Shown one piece after another: positions 10,028-20,997 of a stretch of 64,000 nt of DNA. The DNA lies in NCBI RefSeq assembly GCF_009389715.1, contig NC_052395.1, positions 25,345,482-25,409,481 on the forward strand, in the 5' to 3' direction. The DNA is from Phoenix dactylifera (lineage: Eukaryota; Streptophyta; Magnoliopsida; Arecales; Arecaceae). Made by a program: the position numbers and the translations under genes. Positions within the stretch are counted from its first letter, which is position 1; each line of letters starts with the position of its first letter. The notes under the pieces are model-generated. The model made no database searches, was not told the origin of the DNA, and was given only the letters and a program-made list of their open reading frames with translations.

Positions 10028-12377
10028 GGAAGTACCTAGTCTAACTTATATGTTGCTCTTACTTTCTCAAGCTTATCTTGATGAATTAGTCGATGGTGAA
10101 CTTTAAAAGAAATGAGGTTTGTTCTGTCACAGCTGAATTTGCTTACAGTAGGCTTTGGAATCATACCACATGAATAGCCTTTATGAAATTGAGTGTGAAT
10201 ATTTCTCAAATAGTTTTCTCAATGTGGTGACTCTGCTAAACCAGAAATACTTGAAAGAACAGCATAGTAACTAGTAAGAGACAGCATAGTATGAAGCCCT
10301 TAATGAAGTCGAGTATGAAGACTGGACTCAAACTCGCAAAAAAGCTTGGTTTCAAGTCTAACCCGAGCATGCCGGTGGGTTTTAAGTACAGCCCGGCCTC
10401 GTGGGGCACCAAAATGGGACATTGTACCCTACCGGTGACCGGGCTGCTATGGCATCATGACAGACTTTATTTTAACGTTTTACCAGATCTTTATTTTAGA
10501 AATTTATTATTGCATCGTAACGGTGGTTGTCCAAGTGGATCATCATGACAGACTTTTTCCCTTCCACTAGACACAAGTCCCGGGAGAGATGCCGATGCCG
10601 AAACCAAAACGTAAACCAACCAGAACTATAAAAAAAAGCATATAATATTGTAACAGAGAAAAGACAAGGAGCTTGTGATGGCTAGGATTCTAGACATTTT
10701 CTCAAGCCACATCAACCTAGGTCCCCACCGCGGAAGAAGTTCAATAGCAACTGATTCCTCTCATTGTCTCATGGTGGCCTTTCTAGGTAATAGTGTTGGT
10801 CTGAAGAAAACTAACCCCTTTAATTTCTTGGTTATGGTCAGCATCAAGGACAAGCTATGTGAAATAATTGTTCGCATCGTCATTAGATTGACGTTATAAA
10901 TGTGAGAACCCGTGCGAGCGTGTGTTTAGTCCCACATCGGTTATTCGCTGGGTAGATTTTGGGTACTTGTACAGGATCAAGGAATCCAAATAATACCTTC
11001 CGGCTAGCCATTTTGGGTGAGGTCCTGAGTTGTTACAAATGGTATCAGAGCGGACCCAGCCCATAACCTATGTGGACTAGGAGACACTGCAGCACGGATC
11101 CATTGGGGCTGACCACGGGCCAATCGTGGTATTTGTGATTAGATTTGAATAGTTTTGAACCCTTAGCCCGACGAGGACGTCAGGGCTTGAACGGGAGGAG
11201 TATGTGAGGATCCGTGCGAGCGTGTGTTTAGTCCCACATCGGTTATTCGCTGGGTAGATCTTGGGTACTTGTACAGGATCAAGGAACCCAAATAATACCT
11301 TCCGGCTAGCCATTTTGGGTGAGGTTCTGGGTTGTTACAAAAACTAATTTGTTTATTTGGACATGTCGGATTTGTCTATTTGAATTACTAAATTAATTAT
11401 AGATTTATTGAAAATTTTTTTTTTTTGTTAATCATAGGCCTTGCATGATATTTAGGGCACTACTCTAGGGCTCATGCGGCCGGTCACGTACCGGACCCGG
11501 ATGCTGGGTTCGGGGCGTGACAATAAACGTGCAACTTGGGGTCTAGCGTCATCTCTAAAGTCTGCTTTTGACCAGTTGCGAGATTTTCGTACCGAACACG
11601 CTATATTTCATTCAGTTGATGCACCGGTAAACACGATCTTGCTTGCTTACCATCCACAAGCACAGGACTCTTATGCACAGGTTTAATCACACCGCTTAAA
11701 ATTGAATACGCCATGAAAGTTTAACTCGAGCATGCTGGCGGGTTTCAAATTTCCAGCCTGAAAAATTAGCCCGGTTTCGGGATTGAACCCCAACGAAAAT
11801 TTTCGACTTCAAACGCCCTTCCCCACCTCTTTCCAACTCCTGTTTTCTCTATCTCGTGTGCTCTTATACCTCGCTATTTTAATGTTGTACCAGATCATTA
11901 TTTTAGAAATTTATTATTGCATCCTAACGGTCGTGGTTCAAGTGGATCAGCACGACGGACTTTTTCCTCTATCTTGAACAGGACGCAAGTTGGGGGAGAG
12001 ATGCCGAAACCAAAATGTAAACCAACCAGAACCATAAAAAAAAGCATATAATTTTGTAACAAAGAAAAGGAAAGAAGCTTGTAATGACTAGGATTCTAGA
12101 TATTTGTCTTAAGTCGCATCAAACTAGGTCCCCACTGCAGAAAAAGTTCGATAGCAACTGATTCCTCTCATGTTAGCCAAACTTGCAACTTGGAATCCAG
12201 CATTATCTCTAAAACCTGCTTTTCAACAGTAACGAGAGTCTCGTACCTGACACGCAATATTTTGTTTGATGACTTTAATACTGATTTGAAGGGAACAAGA
12301 AAAGTTTTGAACCAGAAGCAAACCATTTCTTTTTTATAAAATTCAGCCCGGCCCACCTTGACTGGCGCTATATTTTA
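10028..12377. other. NLR1 upstream block A, with an internal tandem promoter duplication
   Basis: Host sequence homologous to 58256-59859 upstream of NLR2. Within the block, 10470-10895 plus 11523-11705 form one copy and 11868-12240 plus 17268-17385 form a second copy of the same promoter-like text (GGTAAACACG, CCGAAACCAAAA and GGTTTAATCACACC motifs each occur twice). The same doubling exists in block B, so it predates the segmental duplication. No open gene was found here. Confidence 0.75.
10901..11522 (+). mobile_element. Chimeric TRIM / Del-type LTR insertion with ATAAA target duplication
   Basis: Starts with a 137-bp direct repeat (10901-11037) followed by a methionine-type primer-binding site (TGGTATCAGAGC at 11040). 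A second copy of the 137-bp repeat lies at 11203-11339, after a purine tract (GAACGGGAGGAG). This is a complete TRIM layout. The following 183 bp (11340-11522) match the last 180 bp of the solo LTR at 20998-23354 and end in GGGGCGTGACA. ATAAA flanks the whole block (10896-10900 and 11523-11527), not the TRIM alone. Block B near 59090 shows the site without the insertion. Confidence 0.78.
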
Positions 12378-12897
12378 GGGGAACTTGCTCAGCGGTCCAT
12401 TTATTGACTGAACTTTAACATTAAATCCCTATTGACCGGTTGTTTAACAACCGGTCCATATATATTTTAACATTACTTTATGGGACAAAAATGCCCCCGC
12501 CTCTTCCATTCCCACCGAAGAAGGAGAAGAAAAAGGCAGCCGCCGGCCACGGCCCACCCCCTCCCGCGCCAGCCGCCGGCCACGGCCCACCCCCTCCCGC
12601 GCCTGCCGCCGGCCACAGCCCGCCCCCTCCTGCACCCGCTGCCCCCTTCCGCGCCGCCGGAATTACCTCCGCCCCCACGGTGGGGAGGTGCCAAAGAAGA
12701 GGAGCCGCTGCCCCCCCCGGTGGCGCCATCCTGCGGCCGCCACCGTCCGACCCCCTTCCATAGCTGCCGGCCTCGCGAGAGGAGAAGGAAGAAGAAAGAA
12801 GGAGAAGGGAAGAAGAGAAGAAAAAAAGAAAAAAAAAAGAAAAAAAAGAAAATGAAAGAAAAAGAAGAAAAGAAAATAAAATAAAAATAAAAATAAA
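12378..12897 (+). repeat. Left inverted arm of the Mutator-like element
   Basis: From the tip: about 90 bp of AT-rich terminal repeat, an AAAATGCCCCC segment, a GC-rich block with three near copies of a GCCGCCGGCCACGGCCC-type unit (about 12540-12640), then a long purine tract (12776-12897). The same order in reverse complement is found in the right arm. The GC-rich block is Pro/Ala-rich if translated and could be a captured exon, but no family was recognised. Confidence 0.7.
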
Positions 12898-13023
12898 ATT
12901 AACTGTGTTCCTAGACAAGCTAACTGTGTTCACAAACAACTTAACTGTGTTCACAGACCTGGAGTCGACCCCTTAACAGCACGAGTCGACCCCTGCTCAC
13001 CTGGAGTCGACTCTCAGGCTTTC

Positions 13024-16000
13024 CTAGACAACTTAACTGTGTTCCCAGACAAGTTAACTGTGTTCCCAAACAACTTAACTGTGTTCTTAGACAACTGTGT
13101 TCCTAGACAAATTAACTGTGTTCCTAGACAAGTTAACTGTGTTCCCAAACAACTTAACTGTATTCTTAGATAACTGTGTTCCTAAACAACTTAACTGTGT
13201 TCACAGACAACTAAACTGTGTTCCTAGACAACTATGTTCCTAGACAAGTTAACTGTGTTCCCAAACAATTTAACTGTCTTCCTAAACAACTGTGTTCCTA
13301 GACAAGTTAACTGTGTTCCTAGACAACTTAACTGTGTTCCCAGACAAGTTAACTGTGTTCCTAGACAACTTAACTGTGTTCCCAGACAACTTAACTGTGT
13401 TCCCAGACAAGTTAACTGTGTTCCCAAACAACTTAACTGTGTTCCTAGACAACTGTGTTCCTAGACAAATTAACTGTGTTCCTAGACAAGTTAACTGTGT
13501 TCCCAAACAACTTAACTGTATTCTTAGATAACTGTGTTCCTAAACAACTTAACTGTGTTCACAGACAACTTAACTGTGTTCCTAGACAACTGTGTTCCTA
13601 GACAAGTTAACTGTGTTCCCAAACAATTTAACTGTGTTCCTAAACAACTGTGTTCCTAGACAAGTTAACTGTGTTCCTAGACAACTTAACTGTGTTCCCA
13701 GACAAGTTAACTGTGTTCCCAGACAAGTTAACTGTGTTCTTAGACAACTTAACTGTGTTCCCAGACAAGTTAACTGTGTTCCCAAACAACTTAACTGTGT
13801 TCCTAGACAAATTAACTGTGTTCCTAGACAAGTTAACTGTGTTCCCAAACAACTTAACTGTATTCTTAGATAACTGTGTTCCTAAACAACTTAACTGTGT
13901 TCACAGACAACTTAACTGTGTTCCTAGACAACTGTGTTCCTAGACAAGTTAACTGTGTTCCCAAACAATTTAACTGTGTTCCTAAACAACTGTGTTCCTA
14001 GACAAGTTAACTGTGTTCCTAGACAACTTAACTGTGTTCCCAGACAAGTTAACTGTGTTCCTAGACAACTTAACTGTGTTCCCAGACAAGTTAACTGTGT
14101 TCCCAGACAACTTAACTGTGTTCCTAGACAAGTTAACTGTGTTCCCAAACAACTTAACTGTGTTCCTAGACAACTGTGTTCCTAGACAAATTAACTGTGT
14201 TCCTAGACAAGTTAACTGTGTTCCCAAACAACTTAACTGTATTCTTAGATAACTGTGTTCCTAAACAACTTAACTGTGTTCACAGACAACTTAATTGTGT
14301 TCCTAGACAACTGTGTTCCTAGACAAGTTAACTGTGTTCCCAAATAATTTAACTGTGTTCCTAAACAACTGTGTTCCCAGACAAGTTAACTGTGTTCTTA
14401 GACAACTTAACTGTGTTCCCAGACAAGTTAACTGTGTTCCCAAACAACTTAACTGTGTTCCTAGACAAATTAACTGTGTTCCTAGACAAGTTAACTGTGT
14501 TCCCAAACAACTTAACTGTATTCTTAGATAACTGTGTTCCTAAACAACTTAACTGTGTTCACAGACAACTTAACTGTGTTCCTAGACAACTGTGTTCCTA
14601 GACAAGTTAACTGTGTTTCCAAACAATTTAACTGTGTTCCTAAACAACTGTGTTCCTAGACAAGTTAACTATGTTCCTAGACAACTTAACTGTGTTCCCA
14701 GACAAGTTAACTGTGTTCCCAAACAACTTAACTGTGTTCCTAGACAACTGTGTTCCTAGACAAATTAACTGTGTTCCTAGACAAGTTAACTGTGTTTCCA
14801 AACAACTTAACTGTATTCTTAGATAACTGTGTTCCTAAACAACTTAACTGTGTTCACAGACAACTTAACTGTGTTCCTAGACAACTGTGTTCCTAGACAA
14901 GTTAACTGTGTTCCCAAACAATTTAACTGTGTTCCTAAACAACTGTGTTCCTAGACAAGTTAACTGTGTTCCCAGACAAGTTAACTGTGTTCCTAGACAA
15001 CTTAACTGTGTTTCCAGACAAGTTAACTGTGTTCCCAAACAACTTAACTGTGTTCCTAGACAACTGTGTTCCTAGACAAATTAACTGTGTTCCTAGACAA
15101 GTTAACTGTGTTCCCAAACAACTTAACTGCATTCTTAGATAACTGTGTTCCTAAACAACTTAACTGTGTTCACAGACAACTTAACTGTGTTCCTAGACAA
15201 CTGTGTTCCTAGACAAGTTAACTGTGTTCCCAAACAATTTAACTGTGTTCCTAAACAACTGTGTTCCTAGACAAGTTAATTGTGTTCCTAGACAACTTAA
15301 CTGTGTTCCCAGACAAGTTAACTGTGTTCCTAGACAACTTAACTGTGTTCCCAGACAAGTTAACTGTGTTCCCAAATAACTTAACTGTGTTCCTAGACAA
15401 CTGTGTTCCTAGACAAATTAACTGTGTTCCTAGACAAGTTAACTGTGTTCCTAAACAACTTAACTGTATTCTTAGATAACTGTGGTCCTAAACAACTTAA
15501 CTGTGTTCACAGACAACTTAACTGTGTTCCTAGACAACTGTGTTCCTAGACAAGTTAACTGTGTTCCCAAACAATTTAACTGTGTTCCTAAACAACTGTG
15601 TTCCTAGACAAGTTAATTGTGTTCCTAGACAACTTAACTGTGTTCCCAGATAAGTTAACTGTGTTCCTAGACAACTTAACTGTGTTCCCAGACAAGTTAA
15701 CTGTGTTCCCAAACAACTTAACTGTGTTCCTAGACAACTGTGTTCCTAGACAAATTAACTGTGTTCCTAGACAAGTTAACTGTGTTCCCAAACAACTTAA
15801 CTGTATTCTTAGATAACTGTGTTCCTAAACAAGTTAACTGTGTTCACAGACAACTTAACTGTGTTCCTAGACAAGTTAACTGTGTTCCTAGACAAGTTAA
15901 CTGTGTTCCTAAACAATTTAACTGTGTTCCTAAACAACTGTGTTCCTAGACAAGTTAACTGTGTTCCTAGACAAATTAACTGTGTTCCTAGATAACTTAA

Positions 16001-16158
16001 CTGTGTTCCCAGACAAGTTAACTGTGTTCCCAAACAACTTAACTGTGTTCCTAAACAACTGTATTTCTAGACAACTTAACTTTGTTCACAGACAACTTAA
16101 CTGTGTTCCTAGACAAGTTAACTGTGTTCACAGACAACTTAACTGTGTTCACAGACCT
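13024..16158. repeat. 21-bp satellite with higher-order structure
   Basis: Roughly 150 head-to-tail copies of a 21-bp unit of the form TTAACTGTGTTCCTAGACAA with small variants (CCCAGAC, CCCAAAC, CACAGAC), plus 16-bp units that have lost TTAAC. A marker variant with CAATTTAACTG recurs near 13266, 13624, 13966, 14344, 14624, 14918, 15236, 15572 and 15914, giving a higher-order repeat of about 280-380 bp. The 21-bp length keeps frames open on both strands; this is not coding. Three related units also occur left of a short spacer, at 12897-12957. Confidence 0.95.
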
Positions 16159-16310
16159 GGGGTCGACCCCTGCTTACCTGGAGTCGACTCTCTCAGGCTT
16201 TCCAGAGAGCTGTTTTTTGCCTGATTTCAGGGGTCGACTCCAGCTCTTTAGGGGTCGACCCCAGCTCTTCAGGGGTCGACCCCTGAAGAGCTGGGGTCGA
16301 CCCCAGCTCA
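16159..16310. repeat. GTCGAC-rich segment with a 54-bp perfect palindrome
   Basis: Six GTCGAC sites lie in 150 bp. The stretch 16251-16304 is a perfect inverted repeat centred between 16277 and 16278, with 27 bases on each side that pair completely. The left part (about 16159-16245) resembles the U3 of the Copia LTR near 24540-24590 and 24718-24735 (shared GAGTCGACTCTCTCA and CAGAGAGC). A shorter related segment lies at 12958-13020 at the other end of the satellite. Confidence 0.85.
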
Positions 16311-16469
16311 GCATAAGTCTACAATAATTTTCTAATAACACTTAACTGTGTGCACAGTCGAAATAACTGTGTTCTGGGGTAGAATAAGTGTGTTCCGGGA
16401 TGATTTAAATATGTTCCAAGCTTATTTAACCGTGTGTCATGTTAGATTAAGTGTGTTCCAAACTTATTT

Positions 16470-17267
16470 AATTGTTCCAAGCTTATTTAACTTTATTTTT
16501 ATTTTTTTCTTTTTTTCTTTTTTTTTCTTTTTTTTTCTTCTCTTCTTCCCTTCTTCTTCTTTCTTCTTTTTTCTCCTTCCGCGAGCTGGCGGCACACAGT
16601 TAAGTTGTCTGCGAACACAGTTAACAGGACTGTGCACACAGTTAAGTGTTCTTAGAAAATTGTTGTAGAAGTGAGCGAGTCGACCCAAGATTTTCACAAG
16701 TCGACCCCAGCAGAGCAGGAGTCGACCCCAGTTCAAACTTTTTCTTTTCTTTTTCTTTTTTTTCTTCTCTTCTTCCCTTCTTCTTCTTTCTTCTCTTCCC
16801 GCGAGGCCGGCGGCGCCGGAAAGGGGCTGGGCCACGGCGGACGCTGGAGGAGGGCGGGCCGTGGCCGGCGACAGCCGCAGGACGCGGGACAGCGCCCTTC
16901 TTCGTCTTCTTCGGCACCTTCCCACCATGGGGGCAGCGGCGGAGGCATTCCCGGCGGCGCGGCCGCGGGAGGGGGCTCGGGAGGAGGCGAACCGGGCCGG
17001 CGGCGGCCGCGGGAGGGGGCAGGCCGCGGTCGGCAGCAGCCGCGGCTGGGAGATTACAGTTTGGAAAGTCTCTGAAATTCTTCTTCTTCGGAAGGATGGG
17101 ATATCATGAGGGAAGGGGCATTTTCGGTATCTTATTTCAAAATAAAAGGGGCTCAAGGACCGGGAATTACAGTTTGGAAAGTTTCTGGACCGGTTGTTTT
17201 AGATTTAATTAACAAGGACTTTTTGTTATAGTGGAGTCTTTAGAGGGATGGGAAAGTCAATTACCCT
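16470..17267 (-). repeat. Right inverted arm of the Mutator-like element
   Basis: Reverse-complement counterpart of the left arm: AT-rich tip, AAAATGCCCC segment, GC-rich block (16797-17050) and pyrimidine tract. It differs by carrying two pyrimidine tracts (about 16490-16580 and 16735-16800) with GTCGAC-containing spacer between them, so part of this arm appears duplicated. Confidence 0.65.
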
Positions 17268-17473
17268 ATATTTTATGCAAATGATGCATTCGTAGACGCG
17301 GTCCTCTTTCCTTTCTGTCCACGAGCACGCGGTCTTCAATTGATGCACCTTGACTATAGGTTTAATCACACCACTTAACATTGCAAGTTAGGAAGAAGGC
17401 CGAGCGAGCAAGCTTTCTATCTTCAGGTCACAGAGAACAAGACTACCACTTTGCAGCTGGAGTGTCCTCCAAT

Positions 17474-20400
17474 ATGGATCTGGGGATGATGGGAATGATG
17501 GTCGGAGGATGGTTTGCATCCCACGTCGCAGATAAACTGGCCGACAAGGTTTCGCTGCATTTGGACGACCGATATGATCTGCGCACGGGTGCGAAGGCTA
17601 TGGCGGAGGATGTGAAGGCTAGACTTCCTCGTATCCGAGCCGTGATCCAGGCAGCGGAGGGGAGGCCGATCAGGGACCCAACGCTGGCCGCATGGCTGAG
17701 GCAACTCAAAGATGCTGCCTACGAGGCTGACGACGTGCTGGATGAGCTTGAATTCAAGGAGCTTCATGATAAGCTACACGGCAAGAGCAAGGTGAGCGAC
17801 TTCGTATCCCCCGCTGTTAAGCTTCTCAAGCATTTTATTATGTCCGACGATAACCTGAAAAACTTGAAAAATCTTGCGGGAAATCTTGAAAAGATTTATC
17901 TTGATATCAATTGTATGGAAGAACAATTAAAGGACTACAACTCACAGCAGAGAAGTGTGACCAGAGAGACCAGCTCGATTATCCAGGACATTGTGGTTGG
18001 GAGAGACAAAGAAAGAGACATGATATTAGATGTGCTGTTGCATTTAGCTGATGAACCGGAATCTAGCATCAAATGTGGGACTGGGAGTAGTAGCTACCCG
18101 AGTCTTGGTGTTCTTCCTATAGTAGGCATTGGGGGTGTTGGCAAGACTGCTGTGGCTCAACTTATTTATAATGATGAAAGAGTAGCAAGGCATTTTGAGC
18201 TGAGGAAGTGGGTCTATGTGTCCGATAATTTTGATGTCAAGCGGATTTCTAGAGAGCTGGCATATGACTCGGTGCACGACCGAATCCCGGACGATATTAG
18301 TTTGAATGGCATTCTAGGGAAAGTTAGAGATGCCACGAGGAACAAGAGGTTTTTGCTTGTCCTTGATGATGTGTGGGACGAGACAGGTAGCAATTGGAGA
18401 GAACTCCGTGGTGTCTTAACATCTGGAGCGAAAGGAAGCATGGCTCTGGTGACAACACAAAGTCCAATAGTAGCAGAAGTTATGGGCACGATGGACCCGA
18501 TAGAACTGAAGAGCCTACAGGAAGATGACTACTGGATACTTTTCGAACATTGTGCGTTCGGTGAAAAAATTCTTGAGGAAGAGCGAAGGGAAAAATTGCA
18601 AATAATAGGAAGGAAAATATCTGAAAAACTCCATGGTTTACCTCTAGCTGGGAAGGTACTGGGAAGTTTATTGAACTCCAAACTGGATGAGGATTACTGG
18701 AAGATGATCTTAGAAAGTGAGTGGTGGGAACAAGAATATGTTTTAGATAATATCCTTCCATCTCTGGCTTTAAGTTACGAACACTTGAATGCAAATTTAA
18801 AGCAATGCTTCGCTTACTGTTCCATATTTCCCAGGAGCTATGTTTTCGAAAAAGATCGGTTAGTCCAGATGTGGATGGCTCAAGGTTTTATCCAGAACAA
18901 GAGTCGGGTAAGAATGAGAATGGAGGACATCGGGGGTCAGATATTTGACGAATTAACTCGCAGGTACTTCTTTCTACCAACTCTGACCGACAAGTATGTG
19001 ATGCATGATCTGATCAGAGAATTGGCAGTTTTTGTTTCGTTGGATGAATGCTTGGTCATCAGCGATGAGAAAGGAGAAATTCCAGAGACAATTCGACACC
19101 TGACTCTTAGGACTGATAAAAAAATGAATGCAATTATGGACACGTGTAGACTTCAAAACCTACGGTCCATTTTATTCTTTGGTGATTATGATTCTGAAAA
19201 TTTTTATAGTTTTCTTGATGGCATGTTAAAACAATCAAAAAGCCTGCGTCTCTTGGATTTATCTTACAGTCACCTGAAGCTGGATAAGCTACCGGATGCT
19301 ATCAGTGGGTTATCACATCTAAGATACTTAGATGTCTCCTGCACTAAGATCAGACACCTGCCCAAATCATTTGGTAGGCTTTGCCATCTTCAAGTTCTGA
19401 GGATGCCATCCTGCCACCTTAAAAGGTTACCTGAAGACATGAACAAATTAATCAACTTGCGGCATTTATACGGGGAGCAGACACAATTTCTCTAATTACT
19501 GGGATTGGAGATCTTATCAACCTTCAAGAATTAGAGGAATTCCGAGTCACAAAGAAGAGGCGACATGAGATTGGAGAGTTGAAGGGCTTGAGAAATCTTC
19601 GGAGACGGCTTGCGATCAAGAATCTTGAGAATGTCAATAGTAAGGAGGAGGCCATGGAGGCGATGTTGAAAGACAGAGAACATCTAACTGCATTGAATTT
19701 AATGAAGAAATTAGATGCAAGAAGTCTTCCTGATGCGGAGAAGGAGATATTTGAAGGCCTCCAACCACATCCAAGTCTTAAAGAGCTGACCATCAGGGGC
19801 TATGAAGGTATCGAATTTCCAACTTGGTTGGTGGAAAGCAACTTTCTCGCCAATCTAGAATTTATTTCTCTTGATTCTTGTGTCAAGTTGGAGAGTCTGC
19901 CGCCATTAGGGCAGCTGCCTTTCCTCAAGGAACTTCATCTCGCTAACATGCCTGCCGTAAAACGAATTGGTCGTGAATTTTATGGTGACACTGGTGTGGC
20001 ATTTCCATTCCTCGAGGCACTAACATTTAAGGGCTTCTGGAAATGGGAGGAGTGGTTGGAACCAGATGGCGCACAATTTTTACCTCGCCTCCGTATACTC
20101 GAACTCCGTGGTTGCGACAAGCTAAGGAAAGTACCCCTCCTCTTCCAGTCATCGCTTGTACAGCTCAGCATCAAACACTGTGGTGACTTCGGCAGTGCAC
20201 TGCCCGGATGTTTGCAGAGTCTCACCTTTCTCACCCAGCAACAGATCAAGGATTACCACGCCCAACTATCTCTTTGTTTATCAAATTTGAGTGCCCTCAA
20301 ACATTTGGAACTTCGGAATTGCAGGAAGATGAAGTTAGTTGGGGGGTTACAGTTTCTTACTACTCTTGAAAGCCTAGATCTCAGAGCATGTCCTAAGATC

Positions 20401-20877
20401 ATCGAGTCCTCAGAACCTGTGCAGCTCCGCGAGGAGCAGGGACTGCGAACTCTCAATCGTCTCACCATAGACGACACGATCCTACTTCAAAATCTGTGGA
20501 TTCTGTTGGGAAGCCTCCCCTCACTGCAACGGATGCATATTCGTTGGTGTCATGGTATGACCAACTTTACCAGGGAACAGGAGCTATGGTTCCAGCAACT
20601 GACATCCCTTCAAGATCTGGAGATTTATTACTGCGAGAACGTAGAAAGCCTACCTACTTCTTTGGCAAATTTTCCCTCCATCAGGAAGTTACATATATTC
20701 TACTGCCCCAAGGTTAGCTCACTGCCAGGGAATGGCCTGTCTACTTCGCTCAAAGAATTACACATCGATGGATGCCCTTTGTTGAAGGACCGATGCCAAA
20801 GAGGAGGAGCTGATTGGCCAAAGATTGCTCACATACCTTTCATACGTATTGATACCAAAACCATACAAATGCTGTGA
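17474..20877 (+). pseudogene. NLR1: CC-NB-ARC-LRR resistance gene with a frameshift
   Basis: Near-duplicate of NLR2. Start is the ATG at 17474 (MDLGMMGMMVGG); the frame is open upstream but lacks an ATG. Order: Rx-type coiled coil with a DAAYEADDVLDEL motif (about residue 80), P-loop GIGGVGKTAVAQ (residue 218), kinase-2 FLLVLDDVWDE, GLPLAGK, an RNBS-D-like CFAYCSIFPRSY segment, MHD in YVMHDL, then leucine-rich repeats. Against NLR2 one base is missing near 19475, giving a stop at 19493-19495 after about 673 residues. The remaining LRRs continue in another frame to a stop at 20875-20877. The first part could still give a truncated CC-NB protein with a few LRRs. The promoter is displaced by the 4.9-kb element ending at 17267. 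Confidence 0.9.
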
Positions 20878-20997
20878 AAAGAGAATTCGATGCCGCTCCT
20901 ACATCCATTCTTCAGGTAACCTTCAAGTCCTGTACATAGATACATGTGACTCGCATAATCATATACATGGATTAATTGGAGATTCTCATTAATGCCC

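Larger units (their letters stand above)
12378..17267. mobile_element. Mutator-like element with long inverted arms and a central satellite
   Basis: A 4890-bp block flanked by TATATTTTA (12369-12377 and 17268-17276). The uninterrupted site is present once in block B near 59850. Ends are GGGGAACTTG on the left and GGGTAATTGA (reverse complement) on the right, and similarity of the two ends continues inward (both contain ACAACCGGTCC, then AATGCCCC, then CCGAAGAAG) for several hundred bases. A 9-bp duplication with long terminal inverted repeats is the Mutator pattern. No transposase was seen, so it is non-autonomous. It sits about 200 bp upstream of the NLR1 start codon. Confidence 0.82.

Noticed and set aside
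12440..12884. Pro/Ala-rich and Lys/Glu-rich frames near the left arm of the Mutator-like element
   Set aside because: They follow GC repeats and the purine tract and have a partner in the inverted arm. No conserved domain, so not called a gene.
13224..16033. Many open frames of 60-97 codons with repeated GTQLTCL, LTVFLDK or VNCVPRQ motifs on both strands
   Set aside because: They are translations of the 21-bp satellite. A 21-bp unit without stops is open in several frames on both strands, and the frames break wherever a 16-bp unit occurs.
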